The notes: generated from the sequence alone by a model not told the origin. A stretch of DNA of 64,000 nt from Neorhizobium lilium (GCF_004053875.1 NZ_SBIP01000003.1:1-64000); one strand, 5' to 3'. Positions 1 through 9,671 are shown, counted from the first letter of the stretch. A program made the numbers and translations.

Positions 1-48
1 GCTACGCCTGACTTCGCTTCCGGGCACATAAAAGCCCGAAAACTATAA

Positions 49-125
<77 letters not shown>

Positions 126-142
126 AATCTTACAAGATTATC

Positions 143-164
143 AAAGCCCCATCGTGGGGCTTTT
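143..164 (+). terminator. rho-independent terminator after tRNA-fMet
   Basis: A short G+C-rich hairpin (AAGCCCC, loop ATCGT, GGGGCTT) is followed by TTT. It sits directly behind the tRNA and is the right size and position to end that transcript. Confidence 0.75.
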
Positions 165-944
165 GGCGTTTCTGAGCACCGGATTGATCAGCGCGGCCCG
201 CCAGTTCTTCGAGTATTGCCCTCTCGTTGAGGAACTCTGGTTTCCTCTTGCCAGATGCAAACGTCAGGATCGCGGCATGAACCGAAGGTACGTCGCATCC
301 GGTCCAAAGCAAATCTCAGAAAAATAGTAAGCCGAGTCCGGCTTTAGTAAAAAGACCGATCGACTGGCGAAGCACTGCTCCGATAGAACCGGACCGCTCA
401 CGCGAGCGTACCAAATCCCAAGCGTCTCCTTAGCCAATAAGCAGAACGCGATTTGGGCCGCGTTCCAGGGAATGATCGCATTCATATGTGCATTGCGGCC
501 GACCGGCATGTCGCGGTTCCGGAACAATGGATGAAGGAAGGTCGCATGGCCACAATCAATCCCGGGCAATGATCACTAGCACGATTCCGACGCGGCTGCA
601 GGAGACAATCGTTCGAACAATGTTGCACGGTGTTGTTCCGACCGGCTAATAGCCCAGAATTGGCAGGTCGAGGTCATCCTTTTGAGCTTACGGAGGATCA
701 GGCTCAATCGCTTGTTGCGATCCCATTATGGGCGTGCCCGAACGGCGTCACTGCACGAATGGGCCAATTGCTCACCTTGCCGGAACACGACAGAGCTTGC
801 TAAGAGCTTCCGAGTGGACTTAGATTAATTGCCTGCGCTACTGGCAACCACCTGTCGCATGCGGTTGATAAGAACGCATGCGGAAAGTATTCCTGCAGTA
901 GGGCCGGGAGATACGCAAACATATAACGAGATTGAGGGAGTGTT
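165..944. other. gene-poor stretch between tRNA-fMet and the small secreted protein
   Basis: About 780 nt with no convincing gene. The open frames here (for example about 100 codons on the minus strand at 264-569) have no recognisable motif, no good ribosome-binding site and no neighbour in operon spacing. I see no duplicated tRNA 3' end that would mark an integration site. The 3' part must contain the promoter of the gene starting at 945. Confidence 0.5.
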
Positions 945-1400
945 ATGTCTACGAAACTCATTCTGATGGCGGCTGGCGCCCTTTTTGCAGCGGCCTCCTT
1001 TAGTTCAACCGCGTCGGCTCTCACCATGAAGGAGTGCAGCGCCAAGTACCAGGCGGCAAAGGCTGACGGATCCGCCAAAGATACGAAATGGAACGATTAC
1101 CGTGCCAAGTTCTGCGGCGCGGATGCAGCGGCGGAAGACGCTGCGGAGGACAAGGCGGTTGCTGCGACCACTGAAAAGGAGCCTGAAAAGCCGACGGTTA
1201 AGGCTCCAAATGGCGTCAGTTTCCCCAAGGCGATCGATAAGAAATACGCGAGCGAGACGCCTTCCAAAGGTCGCCTGAAGACATGCGCCGATACCTACCA
1301 CAAGAACAAGGAGGATGGCACGCTTGGCGGTCTGAAGTGGATACAGAAGGGCGGCGGCTACTGGAGCCTCTGCAACACTGCGATCAAAACCGCTGGCTAA
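945..1400 (+). CDS. small secreted protein with two Cys-paired repeats, function unknown
   Basis: 151 residues starting at an ATG preceded by GAGGGAG. Residues 1-25 form a Sec signal peptide (Lys4, hydrophobic core, cleavage probably after TASA). The mature protein has two similar modules: residues about 28-57 (KEC...KYQAAKADG...KWN...FC) and about 111-143 (KTC...YHKNKEDG...KW...LC). Each holds one Cys pair (C31/C57 and C114/C143), joined by an acidic, Ala/Glu/Lys-rich linker (58-88). The pattern vaguely recalls PsiF-type repeats, but I do not recognise the family. Probably periplasmic; the Cys pairs could form one disulfide per module. It stands alone, with no operon partner. Confidence 0.75.
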   Translation: MSTKLILMAAGALFAAASFSSTASALTMKECSAKYQAAKADGSAKDTKWNDYRAKFCGADAAAEDAAEDKAVAATTEKEPEKPTVKAPNGVSFPKAIDKKYASETPSKGRLKTCADTYHKNKEDGTLGGLKWIQKGGGYWSLCNTAIKTAG

Positions 1401-1679
1401 GTCTTTGCGTCTGATCATTGGGACTCGGCAAGGGCCGGGTCCTTCAGCGATGGTTCAGGATGGCCGTTCCAGCTCGCTCCATGTCCCAAGCGTCACCTGT
1501 CGATAGGCCGGAACAACCACGCCTTGAGGTCGCCTGAATATCCGAAGACGGTGGTTGGCGTCCCTCCAAGATAAGGGAACTCAATGGCCTCTTGATATCT
1601 TTCGCGACTTTCTGCTAGTCACTCGTGCGGTACGGGACCTCCCTGAGGCCGGCCGTTATTTACAGATGCCGGAGAAAAC

Positions 1680-2711
1680 GTGGCGCAAAAGGCTGTGACG
1701 CTGAAAGACGTTGCGCTCGCAGCAAATGTGTCGCGTGCAACCGCAGCACGGGCGCTCAACGGCTATGGTTATGTCGGTGGCGAGGCTTCCGCGCGTGTGT
1801 TGCAGGCGGCTGATCGGCTCGGCTATCGCGGCAACCGCGTGGCCCAGGCTCTGCGCCGCGGTCAGCTTCCGCTGATTGGCTTCATGCCTGGCGACATCCA
1901 GAACCCTTTCTTTGCGCGAATTGCCCATGATGTGGATGTGGAACTGCGCGCCTCTAACCATAATCTTCTGATCGCCAGCAGCGAAGAAGATCCCGAGCAG
2001 GAAATGGAGCTGCTCGACAGCCTCCAGTCGCTGAACGTGCGCGGCTTCATCGTCGCGCCGACTTCGGCCGACGACAACGCGCATCTCATCCGGCTCGTGA
2101 ACGAGGGCGTCCCGATCGTGCTCATCGACCGTGCTCTGCCGGATGTGGCCTGCGACAGCGTCACGGTCGATAACGAGGGCGGCGCCAGGGAGGCAGTGAA
2201 CTACCTCATCGCCAACGGCCATCGCCGCATCGGTCTTGTCCAGGACGATTCCCGTATAACCACGGCACGAGGGCGTCTTGCCGGCTATATCCAGGCACTT
2301 AAAAGCCATGGGCTTGAAGTCGACGAGTCGCTCATCATCGTCTCCCGCTCCACCGTCGAATATGCAATCGACGCGACCATTCGCCTGTTCAGCCGGCCTT
2401 CGCGGCCGACAGCGCTGTTCACGGTAGACAGCCTGATGACGCAAGGTGCCCTACTTGGGCTGCGGTCCATGGGCCTTGCTGTTCCGCATGACGTTTCCCT
2501 TGTCGGGTTCGACGACTTCAACCTGGCGACATTCACCGACCCGCAGATTACGGTCGTGGCCCAGCCGATCGCGCAGATCGGGCCCCTTGCCGTAAAGCTG
2601 CTGCTGCAGCGGATCAACGGCAGCAGCGAGCCGCAGCACAATGCGCAGTTCCCTACGCGACTGATCGTGCGCGGTTCGGTATCTCGTCCGGCTGGCGCCC
2701 CTCTGCGTTAA
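1680..2711 (+). CDS. LacI/GalR-family transcriptional regulator
   Basis: 343 residues from a GTG start with GGAG about 6 nt upstream. The N-terminus is a typical LacI helix-turn-helix and hinge (VTLKDVALAANVSRATAARAL at about 5-25, then the YRGNRVAQALRRG hinge helix). Residues about 62-335 form the periplasmic-binding-protein-like effector domain (LIGFMPGDIQNPFF, VSLVGFDDF). Such proteins repress sugar catabolic genes until a sugar or sugar phosphate binds. It lies just upstream of, and in the same direction as, the frl-like operon, so it is the likely regulator of that operon; two similar 15-nt candidate operators lie in the gap between them. The effector is unknown. Confidence 0.9.
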   Translation: MAQKAVTLKDVALAANVSRATAARALNGYGYVGGEASARVLQAADRLGYRGNRVAQALRRGQLPLIGFMPGDIQNPFFARIAHDVDVELRASNHNLLIASSEEDPEQEMELLDSLQSLNVRGFIVAPTSADDNAHLIRLVNEGVPIVLIDRALPDVACDSVTVDNEGGAREAVNYLIANGHRRIGLVQDDSRITTARGRLAGYIQALKSHGLEVDESLIIVSRSTVEYAIDATIRLFSRPSRPTALFTVDSLMTQGALLGLRSMGLAVPHDVSLVGFDDFNLATFTDPQITVVAQPIAQIGPLAVKLLLQRINGSSEPQHNAQFPTRLIVRGSVSRPAGAPLR

Positions 2712-2784
2712 ACGCTGCCTCCCGTTCGGCAAAAAATCTCAAATAGTCTCTTGCCATGCTTATAAAGGCGTGCATAAATTGAAA

Positions 2785-2855
2785 TGTGAGATCGGTCTCT
2801 TTCGTTCTACGAGCGGTTCCGGTCTTTATTTTCACCGTTGTGTGAGATCGATATC
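2785..2855 (+). promoter_or_regulatory. candidate operator pair for the LacI-type regulator
   Basis: Two related 15-nt elements, TGTGAGATCGGTCTC (2785-2799) and TGTGAGATCGATATC (2841-2855), share 13 of 15 bases. Each contains a quasi-palindromic GAGATCGRTMTC core. They lie 56 nt apart between the regulator stop codon and the frlB-like start at 2951. LacI-family proteins commonly use two such sites. No footprint or homologous promoter was available to test this. Confidence 0.4.
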
Positions 2856-2950
2856 ATATTTGGACTGGCGGGCAGGATGTTAGCGCGCCGACAGCTTGCT
2901 GTTGGCCGTGGCGGACGTTTGCGTGCCGTTTACCGAGACAAGGGACCCGA

Positions 2951-3964
2951 ATGTTGAACTTTGACAAAGCCCGCTTCATCAAGATCCAGAGCGGTGCCGT
3001 TGCGATTGCCGACAAGATCCGCCCGCTGATGCGCGAGGTTCTGGGTGCAGGGATCGAACGCATCTACTTCATGGGAACAGGCGGCGTACAGCTTCTAACC
3101 TTCCCGGCGATTGAGCTTGCTGCCCGCTACACGACCTTCCCCGTGTCTGCCTGCTTCCCCGCCCAGGTCATCCTGGATCCTCCGGCCGGCCTCAATGAGA
3201 AGGCCTTGGTGGTCATGCCGTCGCTCTCGGGAACGACCAAGGAAAGCGTGGCACTTCTGCCCTTCCTGAAGGAGCGGGGCGTGCGCCTGATGACGCTGAC
3301 CGGTCATGCGGATACGCCGCTCGCGCAGCAGGCCGACTTCACCTATACCAATTTTGCAGAAGACGACACGTCGTCGGAATCCTTCTATCTTCAGACGATG
3401 ATCATCGTTCTGGCGCTACTTGCGGAAACCGGCAAGATCGATGATTTCGATGCCGTTGTCTCCGAGCTCAAGACGCTTCCGGGGCTGCTGGCCGATGCCA
3501 AGGCCGCCTATGAAGACGATGCGGCCAAGCTTGCCCAGTCCATCAAGGACGAACCCTACCACATCTTCACCGGCGCCGGCGCCGTCTGGCCTGAAGCTCA
3601 TTACTACGGCATGTGCATTCTGGAAGAAATGCAGTGGATCCGCACCCGTCCGGTCCATGCGGCCGACTTCTTCCATGGAACTCTGGAACTGGTCGAACCG
3701 GGCGTCAGCGTCTTCCTGTTCAAGGGTGAGGACGCGCTGCGTCCGCTGGGCGAACGCGTCGAGCGTTTCGTCCACCGCTACACGGACAAGGTCTGGATCC
3801 TCGATTCCGCATCGGCCGCACTTCCCGGCATTTCGCCGCGCGTGCGCAGCCTGATCTCGCCGGTGGTGCTCGCCACCCTGCTGGAACGGCTGAGCGCTCA
3901 TCTGGAAGTGCTGCGCCAGCATCCGTTGACGACTCGCCGTTATTACAAGCGCGTCGAATACTGA
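2951..3964 (+). CDS. SIS-domain sugar-phosphate deglycase (FrlB-like)
   Basis: 337 residues with tandem SIS folds. Visible family features are the phosphosugar loop PSLSGTTKESVA (about residues 94-105) and the C-terminal HAADFFHGTLELVE stretch, which matches the EFFHGP-type motif of FrlB and related isomerases/deglycases. FrlB proteins cleave fructoselysine-6-phosphate or similar 6-phosphorylated Amadori compounds to glucose-6-phosphate and the free amine. First gene of an operon that continues with binding protein, permeases, a PfkB kinase, a FAD oxidase and an ATPase. The gene order equals Bacillus frlB-O-N-M-D, which supports this call over a generic glucosamine-type SIS enzyme. Exact substrate not determined. 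Confidence 0.8.
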   Translation: MLNFDKARFIKIQSGAVAIADKIRPLMREVLGAGIERIYFMGTGGVQLLTFPAIELAARYTTFPVSACFPAQVILDPPAGLNEKALVVMPSLSGTTKESVALLPFLKERGVRLMTLTGHADTPLAQQADFTYTNFAEDDTSSESFYLQTMIIVLALLAETGKIDDFDAVVSELKTLPGLLADAKAAYEDDAAKLAQSIKDEPYHIFTGAGAVWPEAHYYGMCILEEMQWIRTRPVHAADFFHGTLELVEPGVSVFLFKGEDALRPLGERVERFVHRYTDKVWILDSASAALPGISPRVRSLISPVVLATLLERLSAHLEVLRQHPLTTRRYYKRVEY

Positions 3965-4086
3965 TGCGATCAGGTGAGCATTCGCCGTCTAAGGCATCAA
4001 GGATGCTCACCTTTCGCACTGGCAGATCGAGGACGGAGGAAGCCGCGATCTGCCGATCGTTCAACAAGCAAAAAGGGGAATGAAGC

Positions 4087-5424
4087 ATGCAACGGTCAAT
4101 CCACACATCCGCAGCGATGATCGCCGCCGCATCCGTCATCGGAATATCCTGGGGAATCTCATCCACACCGGCCTTTGCGGCCGGCGATGCGCCAGCCGCC
4201 GATCCGGGCGCCAAGGTCGATTACAGCGGCAAGCTGTCGATCTTGACGAAGTTCGGGCTGCAGCAGCTTTCCCCTTATTTCGTCACCATCGCCAAGGCCT
4301 ATGAAGCCCAGCATCCGGGCGTCAAGATAGAGCTCATCCAGGAGAACGACGACAGCATCAAGGGCAAGACCAAGACCCTCGTCGCGTCCAACTCGCTGCC
4401 GGACATCTATTTCTCCTGGACCGGGACCTGGGGCGAGAACTTCATTCGCGGCAACCGCGCCGTCGATCTCTCCAAGGTCATCGGGCCGGACACGGAATGG
4501 GGCAAGACGCTGAGCCCGGCAGCCGTGAAGGCCTTCGCCTATAATGGCAAATATTTCGGCGTGCCGCTTTATCTCGACGCCAAATTCATGGGCTACAACA
4601 AGAAGATGTTCGCGGATCTGGGGCTTGATGTGCCCAAGGACTTCGACGCTCTGTTGAAGGCCTGCGACGCGCTGAAGGGTTCCGGAGTGATCCCGATTGC
4701 GATCGGTAACAAGGAGTCCTGGCCGCTCGTCCACTATCTCGGGCAGATGCTGGTCTACAACGTGCCGGTCGAAACGCTGGAGCGCGACTTCGACCCGAAG
4801 ACGGCCAAGTTCGATGATCCGGGCTATGTCGCAGCACTCGACCAATACCGTGCGCTGCAGGATCGTTGCGCCGGCGGAGCCCAGGTCAACGGCCTGTCTT
4901 ACCAGACCGCCATGCAGTCGCTGAGCGATAAGAAGGCGGCCATGTACTACCAGGAAATCATCGAGTTCGATCAGTCCGCCACCAAGGAGACCATGCTCAA
5001 GCCTGAGGAATTCGGCTTCTTCAAGTTACCGGCACCCAAGGATGCCAAGGGCTCCGTAACCGCGCTCGAAGGTGCTCCGGAAGGCTACATGGTCAACGCA
5101 AAGTCCAAGAATATTCCGCTTGCCGTCGACTTCCTGAAGTTCCTGACCAGCCAGGAGAACGGCAAGGCGCTTTCGACGCCACCTTACGGCCAGCCGAGCG
5201 CCGTGATCGGCGGCGCCGACAAGACGAAGATCAATCCCAATGTTGCCGATGGCATGGATGAGATCGCCAGGGCGACCTACCTCATGCCGTGGCTCGACAC
5301 TGTCAACCACCCGCGCGTCGCAGCCGCCTGGCTCTCCGGCCTGCAGGCTTTCGCAGGTGGTTCGATGTCTGCAGAAGACCTTGTGGCTTCTGTCCGCAAA
5401 GCGGCAACGGCTGCCGCCAAGTAA
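4087..5424 (+). CDS. ABC transporter sugar/Amadori-compound binding protein (FrlO position)
   Basis: 445 residues, family 1 extracellular solute-binding protein. An N-terminal signal peptide (residues 1 to about 31, ending PAFA) targets it to the periplasm. The mature part has the usual two-lobe signature of carbohydrate binders (KLSILTKFG, EAQHPGVKIELIQEN, LPDIYFSWTG). The chosen ATG follows AAGGGG; an ATG 7 nt earlier is out of frame. The stop codon overlaps the next start as TAATG, so translation is coupled to the first permease. It delivers the substrate, inferred to be a fructosyl amino acid or related sugar amine, to the two permeases. Confidence 0.88.
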   Translation: MQRSIHTSAAMIAAASVIGISWGISSTPAFAAGDAPAADPGAKVDYSGKLSILTKFGLQQLSPYFVTIAKAYEAQHPGVKIELIQENDDSIKGKTKTLVASNSLPDIYFSWTGTWGENFIRGNRAVDLSKVIGPDTEWGKTLSPAAVKAFAYNGKYFGVPLYLDAKFMGYNKKMFADLGLDVPKDFDALLKACDALKGSGVIPIAIGNKESWPLVHYLGQMLVYNVPVETLERDFDPKTAKFDDPGYVAALDQYRALQDRCAGGAQVNGLSYQTAMQSLSDKKAAMYYQEIIEFDQSATKETMLKPEEFGFFKLPAPKDAKGSVTALEGAPEGYMVNAKSKNIPLAVDFLKFLTSQENGKALSTPPYGQPSAVIGGADKTKINPNVADGMDEIARATYLMPWLDTVNHPRVAAAWLSGLQAFAGGSMSAEDLVASVRKAATAAAK

Positions 5425-6392
5425 TGAAGATGGGAAGTGCAACCGCAACCTCTCACAACAGCGCCGTCAAGGGCGGCGCTGCCTTCGACCGAAGGGCATG
5501 GGCGCGGCACAGCCTGCTGCAGCAACTGGCTGCGTTGCGTTGGGGCATCGCCGCTCTGATCATCGTCGGCTGGTTCGTCTACTACCCGATCATCGACAAT
5601 TTTTTCGTCAGCACGACCAACCAAGACATCTTCACCGGCGAGGTCAACGCCGTCGGCCTCGACAATTACCGCCGGCTGCTGGACGATCAGGTCGTCTGGC
5701 TTGCCCTGCGCAACAATGGCCTCTACGCCGTCTTTTCGGTGATCTTTCAAGTGTTTGCTGCCTTCGTCCTGGCGGCGATCATCGAAGGGCTGAGGAACCG
5801 CACCTGGCGCAATTTCTGGCGCGCCGTCTATTTCATCCCATCGGCTATCTCGACCACGGTCACGGGTCTTCTCTTCTACTTCATCTACCAGCCGGACATC
5901 GGCTTGCTAGACGCTTTCCTGCATCTCGTCGGATTGCAGAACCTGTCCTACACCTGGCTCGGGGACGAGCGGACGGCGATCTATGCGATCATCGCCATGA
6001 GCCAATGGCAGGGCTTCGGCTATTCGACGCTTCTGTTCACAATCGCCATCCAGAAAATCCCGCGCGAGCTTTATGACGCGGCGACCATCGACGGAGCAGG
6101 AGCGATCCGGCAGCTCTTCTCCATCACCTTCCCGTTGACGCGGGAAATGACCGGCATGATGATCATCGTCACCATTGCCGGCGCCTTTCAGGTCTTCAAC
6201 GAGGTCATGGTCATGACGGGCGGCGGCCCCAACAATTCGAGCCAGGTTCTAGGCACGTGGCTCTACGAGCAGGGCTTCAACCAGAACGACATGGGCTATG
6301 CGGCCGCCATCGGCGTCGTCATCTTTGTCGCCACCCTGATCACCGGCCTGCTGCAGCTTTGGTACACCAAACGGCGGAGGGTTGAGGTATGA
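5424..6392 (+). CDS. ABC transporter permease, first of pair (FrlN position)
   Basis: 322 residues, about six membrane helices after a roughly 35-residue cytoplasmic N-terminus. The cytoplasmic EAA loop that docks the ATPase is visible (LYDAATIDGAGAIRQLFSI). It belongs to the MalF/UgpA type of sugar permeases. The start ATG shares bases with the stop of the binding protein (TAATG); a second in-frame ATG lies 6 nt on. It overlaps the next permease by 4 nt (ATGA). Forms the inner-membrane channel with the following gene. Confidence 0.88.
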   Translation: MKMGSATATSHNSAVKGGAAFDRRAWARHSLLQQLAALRWGIAALIIVGWFVYYPIIDNFFVSTTNQDIFTGEVNAVGLDNYRRLLDDQVVWLALRNNGLYAVFSVIFQVFAAFVLAAIIEGLRNRTWRNFWRAVYFIPSAISTTVTGLLFYFIYQPDIGLLDAFLHLVGLQNLSYTWLGDERTAIYAIIAMSQWQGFGYSTLLFTIAIQKIPRELYDAATIDGAGAIRQLFSITFPLTREMTGMMIIVTIAGAFQVFNEVMVMTGGGPNNSSQVLGTWLYEQGFNQNDMGYAAAIGVVIFVATLITGLLQLWYTKRRRVEV

Positions 6393-7252
6393 GCACGGTC
6401 GCCATTCCCGTCGGCGCTAGGCCTGCCCGCAATCCCTGGGTCATGCTCGGCAAGGGCTTTCTCATGGCGCTGCTGGTTTCCGCCGGCGTGCTGGTTCTCT
6501 ACCCGCTGATCTGGATGGCGCTCGGCGGCTTCAAGTCGAACAGCCAGATCTTCAGCGATCCCTTTGCATTGCCGAACCGCTGGTCCTTCGACAATTACGT
6601 CGCGGCCTGGAACCTGGGCGTGCGCAACTTTCTGTTCTCCAGCCTCCTGGTGACGATCGTCTCCACCATCACGACGGTCTTCATCAGCGCCTGGACGGCC
6701 TATGGCCTGACCCGCACGAAGATGTTCGGCAAGCCGGTGATCGTCGGTTTCGTGCTGGGCGGAATGATGCTGAGCCCGACTGTCGCCCTGGTGCCGCTCG
6801 TTCAGATGATGCAGAGCCTCGGTCTCTATAACACCCATTGGGCGCTGATCATTCTCTATACCGCATTCCGGGTGCCGTTCACGACCTTCCTGATCCGCGC
6901 CTATATGCTCGACCTGCCGCGCGATCTGGACGAAGCCGCGATGATCGACGGAGCGAGCGAGGGCCAGATCTTCCGCAAGGTCATGCTACCGCTCTGCCGT
7001 TCGATCATCGTCTCCTGCATCATCCTGCATATCCTCTTCGCCTGGAACGAATATCTCTTCGCGATGATCTTCACCAACCAGATTGATGTGCAGACACTGC
7101 CGGTGGGCCTCACCTCGCTGATGGCCAAGCATGGCACGAACTACGCGGAAGTCTTTGCCGCCATGACGATTTCGGCATTGCCTATTGTCCTCATCTTCTT
7201 CTTCACCCAGCGTTACTTCATCCGCGGCCTTACCGAAGGCATCGGCAAATGA
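6389..7252 (+). CDS. ABC transporter permease, second of pair (FrlM position)
   Basis: 287 residues, six predicted membrane helices, MalG/UgpE type. The EAA loop reads LDEAAMIDGASEGQIFRKV, followed by MLPL, and the C-terminus ends in the usual RYFIRGLTEGIGK tail of this family. The start overlaps the previous stop by 4 nt, so the two permeases are translationally coupled and made in equal amounts. Partner of the permease at 5424-6392 and of the ATPase at 9672-10754. Confidence 0.9.
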   Translation: MSTVAIPVGARPARNPWVMLGKGFLMALLVSAGVLVLYPLIWMALGGFKSNSQIFSDPFALPNRWSFDNYVAAWNLGVRNFLFSSLLVTIVSTITTVFISAWTAYGLTRTKMFGKPVIVGFVLGGMMLSPTVALVPLVQMMQSLGLYNTHWALIILYTAFRVPFTTFLIRAYMLDLPRDLDEAAMIDGASEGQIFRKVMLPLCRSIIVSCIILHILFAWNEYLFAMIFTNQIDVQTLPVGLTSLMAKHGTNYAEVFAAMTISALPIVLIFFFTQRYFIRGLTEGIGK

Positions 7253-7343
7253 CATTCATGAGGAGCCCAGGAGTGCGCAAACTCTCGGCTATGCAAATCT
7301 CAGACCGTATCTCTCGCTGCCTGCCCCGCCAGACAGGAGACGC

Positions 7344-8207
7344 ATGATGACGGAAGCCCGTTTCAAGCTGATCGCGGTCGGCGACAACTGCCTTGATGTT
7401 TACCTCAGCAAGAACACGATGGCGGTTGGTGGCAATGCGCTGAACGTGGCGGTGCAGTGGCAGGCTCAGGGCCATGACGCGCATTATTTCGGCGTGGTTG
7501 GTCATGATGCCGAAGGCGATGTCATCGCCGACGCCATCAGGCTTGTCGGCCTGCCGGTGGCAGATCTGGAGCGCCGAGATGGCTCGACTGCGGTGACCCT
7601 GCTTCTCGAGCGAAACGGCGACCGCCGTTTCCTGTTGGAAGACCTTGGTGTCGGCCGGAACTATGTCCCGTCTCCGGATCGCTACGCCGCGCTGGAAACT
7701 GCCAACTGGGTCCACCTCGGCACCAATTCCAGCCCCGAGCTGATCGAGCGGCTGATCGAGGACCGGATCCGCTTCAGCGTCGACGTTTCGACCGCGCATC
7801 AGTCGCTCGGTCTGAAAGGCGTTCCGCTGGTCTTTGCTGCGGGACCCGACGACGAGGATGTGCCGGTGGAGCCGGTTCTTAAAGCTTTGGCGGACCGTGG
7901 CGCGTCGAAGATCGTGCTCACTTGTGGGCCTCGCGGCGCATTTTTTCTTGATGGACCAAGCCTTTCTCATGTGCCGGCCCAGTCCATCGAGGTTGTCGAT
8001 ACCTGTGGGGCGGGCGACAGCTTCATCGCCACTTTCCTTGTTGCCTATGTCTCGCGCGGAATGGAAGCGAAGGCGGCCATGGGCCTTGCAACGGAGGCCG
8101 CGGCGAAGACTTGCCTGCACGAAGGTGGTTTCCCGCAGGTGCTGAACGCCGTTCCCTCCTGGCTCCTGCAGAAATACGCAGACGTAATCTCTTCAGCGGA
8201 GAGCTGA
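7344..8207 (+). CDS. PfkB-family sugar kinase, fructoselysine 6-kinase-like (FrlD position)
   Basis: 287 residues of the ribokinase/PfkB fold. The N-terminus AVGDNCLDVY and GGNALNVAV (about 11-36) closely follow the FrlD pattern. The C-terminal DTCGAGDSF motif supplies the anion hole and the catalytic base Asp225. It would phosphorylate the imported Amadori sugar at C6 before FrlB-type cleavage. The ATG at 7344 (or 7347) is chosen because AGGAGA lies 5-10 nt upstream and the family N-terminus begins right there; longer in-frame starts would overlap the permease. About 90 nt separate it from the permease; it is followed after one base by the FAD oxidase. Confidence 0.82.
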   Translation: MMTEARFKLIAVGDNCLDVYLSKNTMAVGGNALNVAVQWQAQGHDAHYFGVVGHDAEGDVIADAIRLVGLPVADLERRDGSTAVTLLLERNGDRRFLLEDLGVGRNYVPSPDRYAALETANWVHLGTNSSPELIERLIEDRIRFSVDVSTAHQSLGLKGVPLVFAAGPDDEDVPVEPVLKALADRGASKIVLTCGPRGAFFLDGPSLSHVPAQSIEVVDTCGAGDSFIATFLVAYVSRGMEAKAAMGLATEAAAKTCLHEGGFPQVLNAVPSWLLQKYADVISSAES

Positions 8208-8208
8208 C

Positions 8209-9618
8209 ATGACGCATTACACGTTGAGGCCGCCCGTGGTCGCGAGCCCATCCGAACGCTCCTTCTGGCTCCAGGATGCGGGTGCGGCACCCGTTACTCA
8301 GCCGCTTGCCGGCGACGCGACGGCCGATGTCGCCATTATCGGCGGCGGCTATACCGGCCTGTGGACGGCGTTGCGCCTTAAGGAGCAGGAGCCGGAACTC
8401 CGCGTGACGATCCTTGAGGCAGACTTTTGTGGTTCGGGTGCATCCGGGCGCAACGGCGGCCAGGTCCATTCCTGGTTCGCGGAGATCGATCTTCTGACGG
8501 CCGTGGTCGGACAAGCGGAAGCCCTGCAGCTATGCCGCGCGACGGCAGACGCGATCGATGAGCTGGAGGAACTGCAAAACAGCCGCACAATCGACATGGA
8601 TCTTCGGCTGGACGGCTGGCTCTGGACAGCAAGTTCGCGGGCGCAGGAAGGCGCTTGGCAGAAGGCGCTGACGATGACGCAGGCGCTGGGCGAGAACCGC
8701 TTTACACTGCTCGGCGCAGACGAGATCGCCCGCCGCACAGGATCGCGCGCCTCCTATATGGGCATTGCCGAAACCAAGGCGGGCACGGTGCAGCCGGCCA
8801 AGCTGGCAGTCGGTCTGCGCCAGCTTGCCTTGTCGCGCGGCGTCATCATTCATGAAAAGACGCCCGTGACGGCAATCGAACCCGGCCCGACCTGTATTCT
8901 GCGCACCCCACAAGGCAGCTTGCGCGCCGGCCGCGTCGTTCTGGCCGCCAATGCCTGGCTGGCCTCGGTCCCGGAACTGCTGCGCTACATGTATGTGGTC
9001 GAAAGCGAGATCGTCGCCACTGAGCCGGTGCCCGAAATCCTGCAGCGCATCGGATGGACGGGCGGGGAATCCATCTGCGACGCTCAGGCGCATGTGCTCT
9101 ACTATCAGCGTACGCCGAAGGGGCGGGTGATCTTCGGTCGCGGCAGCGGCAAGATCGCCTATGGCGACCGGATCGGTCCGTCCTTCAACCGAAGCACCGA
9201 ACAGGGCGCCAACAACCGGCGCGAGCTCGCCCGCGTCTACCCCGAACTCCGTGCGGCCAAGATCGAGCATGACTGGTCCGGCCCGATCGACTGCACGGCG
9301 GAACACCTGCCGGTCTTCGATCACCTTGCAGGGCAGCCCAATATTTTCTTCGGGATAGGCTTCAACGGAACAGGCATCGCCCAGACGCCGGTGGCCGGCC
9401 GCATCCTCGCAAGCCTGGTCCTCGGCAAGAACGACCGCTGGAGCCAGAGCGGGCTGGTGGGGCTTTCCAAGCGCACCCCGCTTCCGCCCGAACCGGTGCG
9501 ATACTTCGGCGCAAAGCTTGTGCGCAAGGCGATCCGTCTGCGCAACGACGCGGAGATCGAGAACCGTTCGGTCAATCCCGTCGTCCGCTACATCTCCGAA
9601 CTGAAGCCTGGCCGCTGA
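8209..9618 (+). CDS. FAD-dependent amine oxidoreductase (DAO family)
   Basis: 469 residues. The dinucleotide-binding motif is IIGGGYTGLWTA (GGGYTG at 45-50), an acidic residue ends beta-2 (E70), and SGASGRNGGQ follows (76-85); the C-terminal FAD site reads FFGIGFNGTGI. These features place it with the D-amino-acid/gamma-glutamylputrescine oxidase-like branch. Such enzymes oxidise C-N bonds of secondary amines, releasing an aldehyde and an amine. Inside an Amadori-type operon it may act as an amadoriase on the substrate, or oxidise the amine freed by the deglycase. The sequence alone does not decide between these. One base separates it from the kinase stop, so it is part of the operon. Confidence 0.8.
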   Translation: MTHYTLRPPVVASPSERSFWLQDAGAAPVTQPLAGDATADVAIIGGGYTGLWTALRLKEQEPELRVTILEADFCGSGASGRNGGQVHSWFAEIDLLTAVVGQAEALQLCRATADAIDELEELQNSRTIDMDLRLDGWLWTASSRAQEGAWQKALTMTQALGENRFTLLGADEIARRTGSRASYMGIAETKAGTVQPAKLAVGLRQLALSRGVIIHEKTPVTAIEPGPTCILRTPQGSLRAGRVVLAANAWLASVPELLRYMYVVESEIVATEPVPEILQRIGWTGGESICDAQAHVLYYQRTPKGRVIFGRGSGKIAYGDRIGPSFNRSTEQGANNRRELARVYPELRAAKIEHDWSGPIDCTAEHLPVFDHLAGQPNIFFGIGFNGTGIAQTPVAGRILASLVLGKNDRWSQSGLVGLSKRTPLPPEPVRYFGAKLVRKAIRLRNDAEIENRSVNPVVRYISELKPGR

Positions 9619-9671
9619 GCCGGCGCGCCAAAACGGCCGGCACAAGGCCGCATCGAACAAGGGAACATGAA

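Noticed and set aside
264..569. About 100-codon minus-strand frame in the gap behind tRNA-fMet
   Set aside because: No ribosome-binding site, no recognisable motif and no neighbour in operon spacing; a decayed gene cannot be excluded but is not supported.
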